45,152 bases of DNA from Streptomyces spiramenti (GCF_012034385.1 NZ_JAAVJB010000016.1:1-45152), one strand, 5' to 3'. Counted from the stretch's first letter, positions 8,763 through 17,450 are shown. A program made the numbers and translations. Notes: a model not told the origin generated them from the sequence alone.

Positions 8763-9977
8763 CTACTGCTTTCTGATACCTCGGTCCTCCAGAAGGACGG
8801 CTACCTCCGGCACGTCCTCGAAGGGGCGCAGGTGATGCAGTATCACGCGAACCCTGTCGCTGGTTCGGTCTGACGCGATGCACTGTGAGATGTCGATGAC
8901 GCGTCGTGCGACATCCGCTGCTTCCTCTGGTTCGTTGGCATCGGTGAGGGCAACTGCGAGCCAGGAGAGGTAGAGGGCAAGTTCGCGTGTGTGCGTCACG
9001 TCGTACCTGGCGAGCACGTCGCGCAACAGCGGAACCGCGCGCAGTGGCCTGCGGAGCTCCGTGTAGCAGCGTGCCTCCATGATCTTCAGCTCATCCGTGT
9101 TCATCCAGTACACGTAGCCCGGCGCCGCTCGCCCGCCGTCGTCGGCGGCGAGCGCTTCTGAGGCATCGCCCAGGGCACGGACTGCCGACCGTGCGTCCGC
9201 TGCCTTGGTGTGCGCCCAGGCGAGGCGATCCAGATACAGGGCCCGCGCTGTCGGTTGCGCTTCGTGCCCCGCCTGGTCCACAGCAGCTTGGGCCAGCGCG
9301 ACGCCGTCGTCCTCGCGGCCGGTGTTGCTGAACTGGTAGGCGAGCGATCCCGCGAGATATCCGAGGAGCGTTCCGTCCTCGGCCTGTCGGGCGGCGTCCA
9401 TGCCGAGGCGGTAGACGCGTTCCGCCTCCTCCGGTCGGCCGGCGTCGCTGGCGATCCATCCTGCGATCTGAGCCATCTCACCGATCTGTGCCAAGAGCGA
9501 ATTGCCGACACTCTCGGTGTAGGTGCTCTCGCGGTAGATCTTCACCGTGGTGCGCAGCTCTCGTAATGCCGGGCGGATCAGATCGCCGCCCGAGATCACG
9601 TCGTCCGCGAGCCTCAGCCCGTGTGCTCGATGTGCGATGTCCTGAACGTCCCGGCTACCGAGCCTTCTTGTTCTCGTACCGCAGACGGGCGACAGCGGGT
9701 TGACGTCCGGGAGGTAGTCGCCCAAGCGCGCCTTCGGCGGTCGCAGCTCGGCTGACTCCGAGGTGAGGTCTTCCAGGCGGACGCCGAGCGCTGCAGCGAT
9801 GTGCGGTAACCATTCGCGAGGTGTCCTTTTGCCATGCTCGTAGCGACTGATCTCCTGTCGCCCGACGGGCTCGCCCTGGATGCGAGCGGCTCTACAGGTC
9901 TCCCGGGCGAGTCGCGCCTGGCTCCAGCCGCGTGCCTCTCGAAGTCGCCGGATGTTGGCCCCGATCACGTTGCCCAT
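8763..9977 (-). CDS. XRE-family regulator with TPR-like sensor domain
   Basis: 404 aa. Residues about 6-70 are a Cro/C1 helix-turn-helix (IRRLREARGWSQARLAR, then GRQEISRYEHGKRTPREWL); a Cys/Arg-rich insertion (CRAARIQGEPV) separates helices 2 and 3. Residues 150-400 are helical repeats with TPR character (AGRPEEAERVYRLGMDAARQ, SLAYQFSNTGREDDGVALAQ). Streptomycetes carry many such paralogues, often diverging from small ORFs. The ATG at 9977 is used although no strong Shine-Dalgarno precedes it; the upstream in-frame extension to 10373 covers the divergent small gene and is rejected. It diverges from the gene at 10113, so autoregulation is plausible. Confidence 0.85.
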   Translation of the reverse strand: MGNVIGANIRRLREARGWSQARLARETCRAARIQGEPVGRQEISRYEHGKRTPREWLPHIAAALGVRLEDLTSESAELRPPKARLGDYLPDVNPLSPVCGTRTRRLGSRDVQDIAHRAHGLRLADDVISGGDLIRPALRELRTTVKIYRESTYTESVGNSLLAQIGEMAQIAGWIASDAGRPEEAERVYRLGMDAARQAEDGTLLGYLAGSLAYQFSNTGREDDGVALAQAAVDQAGHEAQPTARALYLDRLAWAHTKAADARSAVRALGDASEALAADDGGRAAPGYVYWMNTDELKIMEARCYTELRRPLRAVPLLRDVLARYDVTHTRELALYLSWLAVALTDANEPEEAADVARRVIDISQCIASDRTSDRVRVILHHLRPFEDVPEVAVLLEDRGIRKQ

Positions 9978-10112
9978 GCACCCATTGTGGCCGACGGGTG
10001 GCCGACAGTAGGCCGCTAGCGCCTGGCCCCACGCAACGACAACGTGGTTGTGGCCATCGACACCCGGTGGGACGTAAGCGTGGTGTGTTGCCCGCGCCAC
10101 AGAGAGGGAGCC

Positions 10113-10328
10113 GTGAGCGAGAGCACTGACGACCACCCGCGTGATGACGCCGCTTTCGAGCCAACGGTCGAAGAGCAGTACGCGCCACGGACCGCGAACC
10201 GCGAGCGAGGCGGTCCGTCTGCGTCGGCGGACGACGAGTCGAGACTGCCTACGTCTGAGCTGCTGCGCCGTTCGGCCTGCCTGACGCGCCTCATCGATGC
10301 TCATCTCAGGGCCTTGGGTCAGCGTTGA
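10113..10328 (+). CDS. small hydrophilic protein of unknown function
   Basis: 71 aa, not recognised. GTG at 10113 follows a good AGAGAGGGAG ribosome site (about 10101-10110). The protein is acidic at the N-terminus and ends in an amphipathic helix (LRRSACLTRLIDAHLRALG). It diverges from the XRE-TPR regulator across about 135 bp and overlaps the next ORF. Small ORFs of this kind next to XRE-TPR genes are common in streptomycetes; the family has no assigned role that I can state. Confidence 0.6.
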   Translation: MSESTDDHPRDDAAFEPTVEEQYAPRTANRERGGPSASADDESRLPTSELLRRSACLTRLIDAHLRALGQR

Positions 10329-10791
10329 CCGCGCGTCCGCCATCCGAACGGTGGCGCGAGGCAAGGTCGGCACACTTCACGGAACTGTGCTCGTGACCGG
10401 CCGCCGACTGGTCGACGGTTACTGGGCGGAGGTGAAAGTGCGGTCGCCGGAGGCGGGTGGGGAGTGGTACTTGTCCGGTGCCTGGCTGGACACGCCGGAG
10501 GAGGCCGTGGCGTGGTTGCACGGTGAGGCGGGCCGTCTTGCGGCTGTGCTGGAGGCTGTCGACGGCGACCCGGCCGAGGGGGACGGCGGCTGTGCCTGTC
10601 CGGTGTCCGTGGTCTTCCGTGAGTGGGCGGCCGACGCGGAGTTCCGTGCGGTGCAGTGCGCGGCGCTGGCCGGCGGGGAACACGTCAGCGCCAATGCCAG
10701 AGGTGCCGACCGCATCTGGGGTTCCGAGGACGTCGAGGTTCTCTACTCGCTCTCCGCCCGCCCGCTCCTGCGGCCCGCATCGGGTCGATGA
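10297..10791 (+). CDS. unknown protein, translationally coupled to the preceding small ORF
   Basis: Up to 164 aa, not recognised. The start is uncertain: ATG 10297 overlaps the upstream gene by 32 bp, while GTG 10351 gives a 146-aa product beginning VARGKVGTLHGTVLVTG. The body is a compact alpha/beta sequence with several Trp and Cys residues (EWYLSGAWLDTPEEAVAWLHGE, GGCACPVSVVFREWA), consistent with a small folded cytosolic protein. Codon bias supports coding. It is followed by a hairpin at 10816. Confidence 0.6.
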   Translation: MLISGPWVSVDRASAIRTVARGKVGTLHGTVLVTGRRLVDGYWAEVKVRSPEAGGEWYLSGAWLDTPEEAVAWLHGEAGRLAAVLEAVDGDPAEGDGGCACPVSVVFREWAADAEFRAVQCAALAGGEHVSANARGADRIWGSEDVEVLYSLSARPLLRPASGR

Positions 10792-10815
10792 CCACTTGAT
10801 GCGGCGCCCCCGACC

Positions 10816-10878
10816 CCGCCCCTGCCGGGATGGACCGACGGTTCTTCCCCTTCTCCGTCATGGCCCCGGCAGGGGCGG
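10816..10878 (+). terminator. 14-bp inverted repeat after the 10297-10791 gene
   Basis: CCGCCCCTGCCGGG (10816-10829) pairs perfectly with CCCGGCAGGGGCGG (10865-10878), loop 35 nt. It lies between convergent genes (10791 + and 11026 -) and may serve both. The rest of 10792-11025 shows no gene. Confidence 0.55.
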
Positions 10879-11025
10879 TGCATCTGCTGCCGCTCTCTCT
10901 GCGCCGCAACCGACCTGCGGTGCCAACGCGGTTTCCCACACAGTTGGTTCAGATGCATTCGGTGTGCCGGCGCCCACCGTCAGCCAGCGGCTGCCAGGTT
11001 CGCGCTGTCCCCGCTCGCGCACCTG

Positions 11026-11655
11026 TCAGACGCGGCGGGCGAGGATGTGGGCGTCGAGGAAGCCGCGTTCGGACTGTGGGTCGTGGGTCAGCTTCGCCAC
11101 GACGAAGAGGCCCGCCTCGGCGGTGAGTTCCGCGAGCCGTTCGACCGGCCAGCTGTAGGCGTGTGTCACCTTGTGGTCGAAGCGGACGGGTTCCGGCTTC
11201 TCCGTCGCGAAGAACGAGGCGAGGAGCAGGCCGCCCGGTGCCAGGACGCGGGCTTGTTCGGCGAGCAGGTCAGGCAGTTCGCTCGGCGGGGTGTGGATCA
11301 TCGAGTAGTGCGCCAGGGCGCCGCCGAGGGCACCGTCCGCCAGTGGCAGGGACTCCATCCGCGCCTGCGCGAAGCACAGCTCGGGGTGGGCCTGGCGGGC
11401 GTGGGCCAGCATGCCGGGGGAGAGGTCGAGTCCGAAGGCGTCCAGGCCGAGACCGGCGAGCATGTCCGTCAGATGGCCCGGGCCGCAACCGAGATCGGCG
11501 GTAGGGAAGTTGCCCGTCTCCCGGACCAGCTCGGCGAAGGTGCCGATCATGTTCCGTGAGAACGGCTGACCCTCCAGCCGGTTGGCGAACGCCGCCGCAT
11601 AGCGCGCGACGACGCCGTCGTAGGCCGCGCCCGTCTCGTCCTGGTGTCCCGTCAC
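11026..11655 (-). CDS. class I SAM-dependent methyltransferase
   Basis: 209 aa, Methyltransf_11/25 type. Motif I is textbook (TADLGCGPGHLTDML), the acidic residue after strand 2 is in FGLDLSPGMLAHARQ, motif II is LGGALAHYSMIHTPP and motif III is LAPGGLLLASFFA. N-terminal YDGVVARYAAAF is the usual lid helix. The acceptor is unknown. It starts at GTG 11655 (MTGHQDETG); no strong ribosome site is seen. It is insulated from the upstream iron-linked gene by the large hairpin at 11725-11784. Confidence 0.85.
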   Translation of the reverse strand: MTGHQDETGAAYDGVVARYAAAFANRLEGQPFSRNMIGTFAELVRETGNFPTADLGCGPGHLTDMLAGLGLDAFGLDLSPGMLAHARQAHPELCFAQARMESLPLADGALGGALAHYSMIHTPPSELPDLLAEQARVLAPGGLLLASFFATEKPEPVRFDHKVTHAYSWPVERLAELTAEAGLFVVAKLTHDPQSERGFLDAHILARRV

Positions 11656-11724
11656 GGCAGGAGGCTACTCCGCCGCTCCGGCCCCGCCCCGGCCGAGTGC
11701 CGCTCCTGCCGAGTGCCGCCGTCG

Positions 11725-11784
11725 CGCCGCTGTCTGCCGTGCGGTCACCTCCCCCGTGGGGTGACCGCACGGCAGACAGCGGCG
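11725..11784 (-). terminator. perfect 25-bp hairpin between two minus-strand genes
   Basis: Left arm 11725-11749 and right arm 11760-11784 are exact reverse complements, with a 10-nt loop. It lies between the stop of the PPOX-type gene (11927) and the start of the methyltransferase (11655). It is likely the terminator of the iron-box gene, though unusually long and about 140 bp past the stop. Confidence 0.7.
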
Positions 11785-11926
11785 TGGGGTACAGCGGAGC
11801 CGGTGGCTTGGCGTGACTCCAGCGACGCGGCGTGAGTCCAGCGGGTCGGAGCCCACCCGGCGGGGGCCGCACCTCAGCGGGGCGGCGCGCCCGGCGGGGC
11901 CGTGCGCCCGGCGGTAGCCGGAACCG

Positions 11927-12517
11927 TCACTCGTCGTACGGCCAGTTGCTGGTGTCCCAGAGCTTGGCGCGGCGCAGTGAGGCGGGGCAGTGGCGGTAGA
12001 TCTCGTCGATCTCGACGACGGTCGCCAGCACCGGGCGGCGGCCTCGGTGGGCCATCGCGTCGAAGAACGGCCCGTCGGTGACGATCGTGGCGCGGCCGTT
12101 GACGCGCAGCACCTCGGAGCTGCCCGGCACCAGGAACAGCAGGCCGACGTGCGGGTTCTCCAGGATGTTGCGGAAGTTGTCACCGCGGCGGTTGCCGGGC
12201 CGGTCGGGCAGCGCGATGGTCGAGGGCCCGAGTATCTGCAGCGAGCCGGGCTCGACCCCTCGAGGGGAGGCGTCGCAGTTGCCGGCCGCGTCGGCGGTCG
12301 AGAGGACGCAGAACGGCGAGCGGGCGAGGACCGACAGGTCGTCCTCGGTCAGCTCGGCGTGGACCTTCTCGATGACCAGCGGGTGCGGGGTGCCGAGCAG
12401 CTCCGAGAGCTGGTCCGCGTCGCGGAGCGGCACGATCGGGGTCGCCGCCGGGGGCTTCGCCTCGTCCGTCGCGGTCTGCTGCTCCGGATCGGCGGTCGCC
12501 TCGGTCACGTCCAGCAC
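11927..12517 (-). CDS. PPOX-type FMN-binding split-barrel protein (MSMEG_1061/DR2398-like)
   Basis: 196 aa, pyridoxamine-5'-phosphate-oxidase-like fold. Diagnostic segments are ARSPFCVLSTADAAGNCDAS, then PRGVEPGSLQILGPSTIALP, RRGDNFRNILENPHVGLLFL and a C-terminal LRRAKLWDTSNWPYDE. Such proteins bind FMN or another flavin/deazaflavin cofactor. I start at GTG 12517, preceded by GGGAG at 6 nt spacing; the longer TTG at 12550 would sit directly against the iron box with no ribosome site. The gene shares the iron box at 12553-12571 with the divergent siderophore importer, implying iron control and a possible role in releasing iron from siderophores (inference). Confidence 0.8.
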   Translation of the reverse strand: MLDVTEATADPEQQTATDEAKPPAATPIVPLRDADQLSELLGTPHPLVIEKVHAELTEDDLSVLARSPFCVLSTADAAGNCDASPRGVEPGSLQILGPSTIALPDRPGNRRGDNFRNILENPHVGLLFLVPGSSEVLRVNGRATIVTDGPFFDAMAHRGRRPVLATVVEIDEIYRHCPASLRRAKLWDTSNWPYDE

Positions 12518-12552
12518 GTCGTACTCCCGTCGGATACCCCAGTAGTGCAAGG

Positions 12553-12571
12553 TAAGGTTAGGCTAACCTTC
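12553..12571. promoter_or_regulatory. iron box (IdeR/DmdR1-type operator)
   Basis: AAGGTTAGGCTAACCTT (12554-12570) is a perfect palindrome about a central G. The 19-bp window matches the consensus TTAGGTTAGGCTAACCTAA at 16 of 19 positions. It lies 36 bp upstream of the chosen PPOX start (12517) and 67 bp upstream of the permease start (12638), so one site can repress both directions when Fe(II) is plentiful. Confidence 0.92.
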
Positions 12572-12637
12572 TGGCCAGGTGTGCACCGGGTCCATGCCCG
12601 CGTGCGCCGGTAGGCGACGTCCCCATCGTACGGACAC

Positions 12638-13831
12638 ATGGTGAGTGCAACGAGCAGTAGGTCCCCCGTGCGGGACGAACCCGGCCCCGACCGGCCCGGA
12701 AGCAGCGGGACGACGGCCCCGGCCGACCGGACCCGGCCCGTCGACCTGGCCAAGCCGGCCGCGTCGGAGAGCGCCCCCGGCCCCGGTGGCCGGGCCGCAC
12801 CACCGGGCACCGTGCCCGCCCGCCGGTCGCACCGGCCGGCGGTCCTCACCCTCGGCCTCCTGGGCCTGTTGGTCGTCCTCGCGGCCCTCACCTGGGCCAG
12901 CCTCGTCAACGGCTCCGGCCCGGCCGGGGCCGCCGACGTGCGCGACGCCCTCTTCGCCAAGGACCTCACCCAGCACGGCCAGCTCATCGTCTGGGAGGTG
13001 CGCATCCCGCGCACCATCGCCGGGCTGCTCGCCGGGCTCGCGCTCGGCCTCGCCGGCGCGGTGATGCAGGGCGTCGCGCGCAACCCGCTGGCCGACCCCG
13101 GCATCCTCGGCGTCAACGCCGGCGCCGCCGTCGCCGTCGTGCTCGCCATCACCCTGCTCGGCCTCAACTCCGCCAACCAGTACATCTGGTTCGGGTTCCT
13201 CGGCGCGCTGCTCGCCTCCGTCATGGTGTACGGCATCGGCTCACTCGGCCGCGACGGCGCCACACCCGTCAAGCTGGCGCTCGCGGGCGCGGCCACCAGT
13301 GCCGTCCTCGGATCGATCACCACCGCCGTCCTTCTCACCGACTCGCGGACCTTCGACCACTACCGGTTCTGGCAGGTCGGCTCCCTCACCGCCCGCGACG
13401 CCGACGTGCTCTGGCTCGCCGGACCGTTCATCTTCTTCGGCGCCGTCGTCGCCCTCGGCCTCGGCAGCTCTCTCAACGCCCTCGCGCTCGGCGACGACCT
13501 GGCGCGCGCACTGGGCCAGCAGGTCGGCCGCGCGCGACTCGGCGCAGCCGCCGCCGTCGTTCTGCTCTGCGGCTCGGCCACTGTCGTCGCCGGGCCCATC
13601 GCCTTCCTCGGCCTGATCGTGCCGCACGCCGTCCGCACCTTCACCGGCCCCGACTACCGGTGGGTGCTGCCGTACAGCGCCCTCGCCGCGCCCGCGCTGC
13701 TGCTCACCGCCGACCTTGTCGGCAGGTTCCTCGCCTCACCCGGCGAGGTACAGGTGGGCGTCGTCACCGCCGCGATCGGCTGCGTGCCGTTCGTGCTGCT
13801 CGTCCGCCGCCACCGGCTGGCCGAGCTGTGA
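12638..13831 (+). CDS. ferric-siderophore ABC transporter permease, FecCD family
   Basis: 397 aa inner-membrane permease. After a ~60-residue Pro/Arg-rich cytosolic leader come about nine or ten hydrophobic helices (first: AVLTLGLLGLLVVLAALTWA). FecCD signatures are WEVRIPRTIAGLLAGLALG, then LAGAVMQGVARNPLADPGIL and GPIAFLGLIVPHAVRTFTGP. ATG 12638 is used; an ATG-GTG pair (12638/12641) makes the exact start ambiguous and no strong ribosome site is seen. It is first of four genes with tight spacing and lies under the iron box. It pairs with the second permease to form the transmembrane channel for a ferric siderophore. Confidence 0.93.
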   Translation: MVSATSSRSPVRDEPGPDRPGSSGTTAPADRTRPVDLAKPAASESAPGPGGRAAPPGTVPARRSHRPAVLTLGLLGLLVVLAALTWASLVNGSGPAGAADVRDALFAKDLTQHGQLIVWEVRIPRTIAGLLAGLALGLAGAVMQGVARNPLADPGILGVNAGAAVAVVLAITLLGLNSANQYIWFGFLGALLASVMVYGIGSLGRDGATPVKLALAGAATSAVLGSITTAVLLTDSRTFDHYRFWQVGSLTARDADVLWLAGPFIFFGAVVALGLGSSLNALALGDDLARALGQQVGRARLGAAAAVVLLCGSATVVAGPIAFLGLIVPHAVRTFTGPDYRWVLPYSALAAPALLLTADLVGRFLASPGEVQVGVVTAAIGCVPFVLLVRRHRLAEL

Positions 13832-15159
13832 CCGCCACCGGCGGCCGGACCGCCGCACCCCAGGACCCCGATCGGGAACGCGAGACCACCGTGCGCGAGA
13901 CCCCCGCGAACCCCGGCGCAGACCCCGGCGCCACAGCGCGGACCGGCGCCGGTGGCAGCGCCACCCGTGACGACGCCGCCGGCGGCACCACCACCGCCAC
14001 CGCGGTCACCCCCGCCGGAGGCGTCACGCTCGCCGCCTGGTCCGGGCCCGACGCCGGCGCCGACCGCCGCGCGGACCGGGACGCCGCGCCGATCCGCACC
14101 GGGAAGCGCCTCCACCCCGCCGACGAGGCCGCCGCCGTCGCGACCATCCGCGGGGCGCGGCTGCGGGTCAAGGCCCGCACCACCGCCGTCGTCCTCGTGC
14201 TGTCGGCCGCCGTGACCGCCGCGTTCGCCCTCGCCGTCGGCTACGGCGACATGGTGGTCCCGCTGCCCGACCTCATCGCCATCCTCACCGGCGGCGGCAG
14301 CGGCGGCCCTCGCTTCGTCGTCATGGAACTCCGGCTGCCCCGGGCCCTGCTGGCGCTGACCGTCGGCATCGCCTTCGGGTTGGCCGGAGCCGTCTTCCAG
14401 ACGCTGCTGCGCAACCCGCTCGCCAGCCCCGACGTCATCGGCATCAGCGCGGGGGCGAGCGCCACGGCGGTCACGGCGACCCTCACCTTCGGCGTCAGCG
14501 GCTTCGCGCTCTCGCTCTCCGCCCTCGGCGGTGCCTTCGTCACCGCCGCGCTCATCTACGGGCTGGCGTGGCGGCAAGGCGTCAGCGGCTACCGGCTCGT
14601 CCTCGTCGGCATCGGCATCGCCGCCGGGCTCGCCTCCGTCATCAGCTACCAGCTCACCAGCTCCCGCGTCACCGAGGCGCAGAGCGCACTCGTCTGGCTC
14701 ACCGGCAGCCTCAACGGCCGTTCCTGGGACCAGTTCGTACCGCTCGCGATCTCCCTCGTGGTGCTGCTGCCGCTGACCGCCCTGGTGGCGAGCCGGCTGC
14801 GGGCGCTGCAACTCGGCGACGACGCCGCCGGTGGTCTCGGGGTCCGCGTGGAAGCCGCACGGCTCGCGCTCATCGCCTGCGGCGTCGCCCTCGCCGGTGT
14901 CGCCACGGCGGCGGCCGGGCCGGTCGCCTTCGTCGCCTTCGTCTCCGCGCCGATCGCCCGCCGACTGCTCCCCGGCCGCGGCGCCGCGCTGGTCCCCGCG
15001 GCGCTCGTCGGCGCGCTGATCGTGCTGCTCGCGGACTTCGCCGCGCAGCACCTCATCTCCTCCGTGCAGCTGCCCGTCGGGGTCGCCACCAGCATCATCG
15101 GCGCCCCTTACCTGCTCTGGCTGCTGGCCCGCAACAACAAGGAGGGCAGCGGCGGATGA
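13828..15159 (+). CDS. ferric-siderophore ABC transporter permease, FecCD family (second subunit)
   Basis: 443 aa. Starts at GTG 13828 in a GTGA overlap with the previous stop; the longer in-frame ORF from 13660 lies inside the first permease and is rejected. The N-terminal ~120 residues are an unusually long hydrophilic Ala/Thr/Gly/Arg-rich tail, then the transmembrane region begins at TAVVLVLSAAVTAAFALAVG. Family motifs are MELRLPRALLALTVGIAFG, LAGAVFQTLLRNPLASPDVI and AGPVAFVAFVSAPIARRLL. It forms a heterodimer with the first permease. Confidence 0.93.
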   Translation: MTATGGRTAAPQDPDRERETTVRETPANPGADPGATARTGAGGSATRDDAAGGTTTATAVTPAGGVTLAAWSGPDAGADRRADRDAAPIRTGKRLHPADEAAAVATIRGARLRVKARTTAVVLVLSAAVTAAFALAVGYGDMVVPLPDLIAILTGGGSGGPRFVVMELRLPRALLALTVGIAFGLAGAVFQTLLRNPLASPDVIGISAGASATAVTATLTFGVSGFALSLSALGGAFVTAALIYGLAWRQGVSGYRLVLVGIGIAAGLASVISYQLTSSRVTEAQSALVWLTGSLNGRSWDQFVPLAISLVVLLPLTALVASRLRALQLGDDAAGGLGVRVEAARLALIACGVALAGVATAAAGPVAFVAFVSAPIARRLLPGRGAALVPAALVGALIVLLADFAAQHLISSVQLPVGVATSIIGAPYLLWLLARNNKEGSGG

Positions 15160-15283
15160 CCGCCCGAACCACGCCCCGCCCTGCCGCACACCGCCCTGCC
15201 GCACAGTGGCCCACCGCACACCGGCCCACCCCGCTCCGGCCCGCCCCGTCCCGCGTGACGCGGGGAGAGGACAGCAGCCAGCC

Positions 15284-16216
15284 ATGATCCAGGAACGCAC
15301 CCTCCAGGCACGCGAGGTCAGCCTGGGCTACGAGGGCCGCACCGTCGTCGACCGGCTCAGCCTCGACATCCCGCCCGGCCGCATCACGATGATCGTCGGA
15401 CCCAACGCCTGCGGTAAGTCGACGCTGCTGCGGTCGATGGCCCGACTTCTGGCGCCCACCGACGGTGCCGTCCTCCTCGACGGCCGCGACCTGAGCGAGA
15501 CGCCCACCAAGGACGTCGCCCGGGTTGTCGGCATCCTCCCGCAGAACCCCGTCGCCCCCGACGGCGTCACCGTCCAGGACCTCGTCGGCCGCGGCCGGTA
15601 CCCGCACCAGGGCTGGTTCCGCCGCTGGACCCCCGAGGACGACGAAGCCGTCGCCCGCGCCCTCTCCGACACCGGCATCCTCGACCTCGCCGACCGACCC
15701 GTCCACGCGCTATCCGGCGGGCAGCGGCAGCGCGTCTGGATCGCGATGGCGCTCTGCCAGCGCACCGACATTCTGCTGCTCGACGAGCCGACGACCTTCC
15801 TCGACGTCACCCACCAGCTCGACGTCCTGGATCTGGTCACCGATCTCAACCACGAGTACGGCACGACTGTCGTCGCCGTCCTCCACGACCTCAACCTCGC
15901 CTGCCGCTACGCCGATCACCTCGTCGCGCTGCGCGCCGGCTCGGTCGTCGCCGAAGGCCCGCCCTCGCAGATCATGAACGCCGACCTGGTGCGGGAGGTC
16001 TTTGGCCTGGAGTGCACGGTCGCGATCGACCCGGTCTCCGCGACCCCGCTGATCGTGCCCGCCGGCCGCCACCACGGCGCCCGGCCGAGCACCTCCGACA
16101 CACCGGCCGCCGAAGCCGCCGCCCCACCGGCCGCGCGGGCCGCCGAGCCGCTGCCCGCGGACGCCTGCCACCGGTGCGGCGCCTCGCCCGCCGACCACGC
16201 TGACCGCCCCGACTGA
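15284..16216 (+). CDS. ferric-siderophore ABC transporter ATPase, FepC/FecE type
   Basis: 310 aa. Walker A GPNACGKST (residues 39-47), Q-loop in VVGILPQNPVAPDGV, signature LSGGQRQRVW, Walker B ILLLDEPTTFLD and H-loop VAVLHDLNLACRYADH are all intact, so an active ATPase is expected. ATG 15284 follows GGGGAGAGG at somewhat long spacing; the upstream in-frame stretch is His/Pro/Ala-rich and non-homologous. The C-terminal ~50 residues are an Ala/Pro-rich tail ending CHRCGASPADHADRPD, not part of the ATPase fold. It powers the two preceding permeases. Confidence 0.94.
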   Translation: MIQERTLQAREVSLGYEGRTVVDRLSLDIPPGRITMIVGPNACGKSTLLRSMARLLAPTDGAVLLDGRDLSETPTKDVARVVGILPQNPVAPDGVTVQDLVGRGRYPHQGWFRRWTPEDDEAVARALSDTGILDLADRPVHALSGGQRQRVWIAMALCQRTDILLLDEPTTFLDVTHQLDVLDLVTDLNHEYGTTVVAVLHDLNLACRYADHLVALRAGSVVAEGPPSQIMNADLVREVFGLECTVAIDPVSATPLIVPAGRHHGARPSTSDTPAAEAAAPPAARAAEPLPADACHRCGASPADHADRPD

Positions 16217-16280
16217 CCGCCGGGCGCCGACACCCGCCGCCCGCACCGACCTTGCCGTTCCACCCACACGAGAGATTCCG

Positions 16281-17372
16281 ATGCGCCACGCAGCCATAGC
16301 CGTCCCCGGCACCCGCACCGCCGACCGGCGGTCCCGCCGCCCGCTCAGCCGCCTCACCCGGCTGACCGCGGCCCTCGCCGCACCGATGCTGTTCATGTCG
16401 CTCACCGCCTGCGGCTCCGACGCCGACAGCGACGACACCGCCGGTGACAACGGCGGCGACACCGGCTCCTCGGAGACCACCGACGGCGCGTTCCCCGCCA
16501 CCGTGCAGACCAAGTTCGGCGAGATCACCATCGAGGAGAAGCCGCAGCGCATCCTCGCCCTCGGCTGGGGTGACGCCGAGACCGTCCTCGCCCTCGGCGA
16601 GCAGCCGATCGGCGCCAGCGACTGGCTCGCCTTCGGCGGCGACGGCGTCGGCCCCTGGGCCGAGGGGCTCTACGAGGAGAGCCCGGAGATCATCGGGACG
16701 CTGGAGCCGGAGTTCGAGAAGATCGCCGCGCTCGACCCGGACCTGATCATCGACGTCAAGTCCAGCGGCGCACAGGAGCGTTACGACACGCTGTCGAAGA
16801 TCGCCACCACTGTCGGCGTCCCCGAGGGCGGCGACAACTACCTGACCTCCCACCGGACCCAGACCGAGATGATCTCGGCCGCGCTCGGCATGCCCGAGAA
16901 GGGTGCGGAACTGCTCGCCGAGGTCGACGCCGCGTTCGAGGCCGCCGTCGAGGAGTACCCCGAGTTCGAGGGCAAGTCGGTCACCGTCGGCTCCCGCACC
17001 TCCAACGGCTACGGCGCCTACGTGCGCGGCACCGGTCGCGTCGACTTCGTCGAGCGCCTCGGGCTCGTCAACAACGAGCAGGTCCAGGAGCAGGCCACCG
17101 ACGACTTCTCCATCGAGGTCTCCCGCGAGAACCTCAACATGCTCGACGCAGACCTGGTGATCATCGCGCCCATCGGGATCGAGGCCGACGAGATCGCCGA
17201 CGACTCGCTGTTCCAGGCCATCCCGGCGGTCGAGGACGGCCGTTCGCTGATCATCGACAGCACCGACGGCATCAGCACCGCCTTCGCCACCGAGACGATC
17301 CTCTCGGTGCCGTTCGCGCTGGAGAAGGTCGCCCCGCTCTTCGCCGAAGCACTCAACGGCGGCAGCGAGTAA
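16281..17372 (+). CDS. ferric-siderophore-binding lipoprotein (periplasmic-binding-protein family 2)
   Basis: 363 aa extracellular receptor. The twin-Arg-containing leader (RRSRRPLSRLTRL) precedes a hydrophobic stretch and the lipobox LTAC (Cys44), then an acidic Ser/Asp/Gly linker. The mature part shows PBP2-type helices and loops: PQRILALGWGDAETVLAL, EFEKIAALDPDLIIDVKSSG, VTVGSRTSNGYGAYVRGTG and MLDADLVIIAPIG. ATG 16281 has GAGAGA upstream. It captures the ferric siderophore and docks on the FecCD permeases; the specific siderophore is not deducible. Last gene of the iron-box operon, followed by a strong terminator. Confidence 0.94.
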   Translation: MRHAAIAVPGTRTADRRSRRPLSRLTRLTAALAAPMLFMSLTACGSDADSDDTAGDNGGDTGSSETTDGAFPATVQTKFGEITIEEKPQRILALGWGDAETVLALGEQPIGASDWLAFGGDGVGPWAEGLYEESPEIIGTLEPEFEKIAALDPDLIIDVKSSGAQERYDTLSKIATTVGVPEGGDNYLTSHRTQTEMISAALGMPEKGAELLAEVDAAFEAAVEEYPEFEGKSVTVGSRTSNGYGAYVRGTGRVDFVERLGLVNNEQVQEQATDDFSIEVSRENLNMLDADLVIIAPIGIEADEIADDSLFQAIPAVEDGRSLIIDSTDGISTAFATETILSVPFALEKVAPLFAEALNGGSE

Positions 17373-17450
17373 CCCGGTCGCACCCGCGGCGCCCGAGCAT
17401 CCGAGCGGCACCCGAGCTGTGTCCGAGCGGCACCCGCGCGACCCGGCCGC

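Noticed and set aside
12518..12550. TTG start for the PPOX gene
   Set aside because: It would place the start codon against the iron box with no ribosome site; GTG 12517 has GGGAG at proper spacing.
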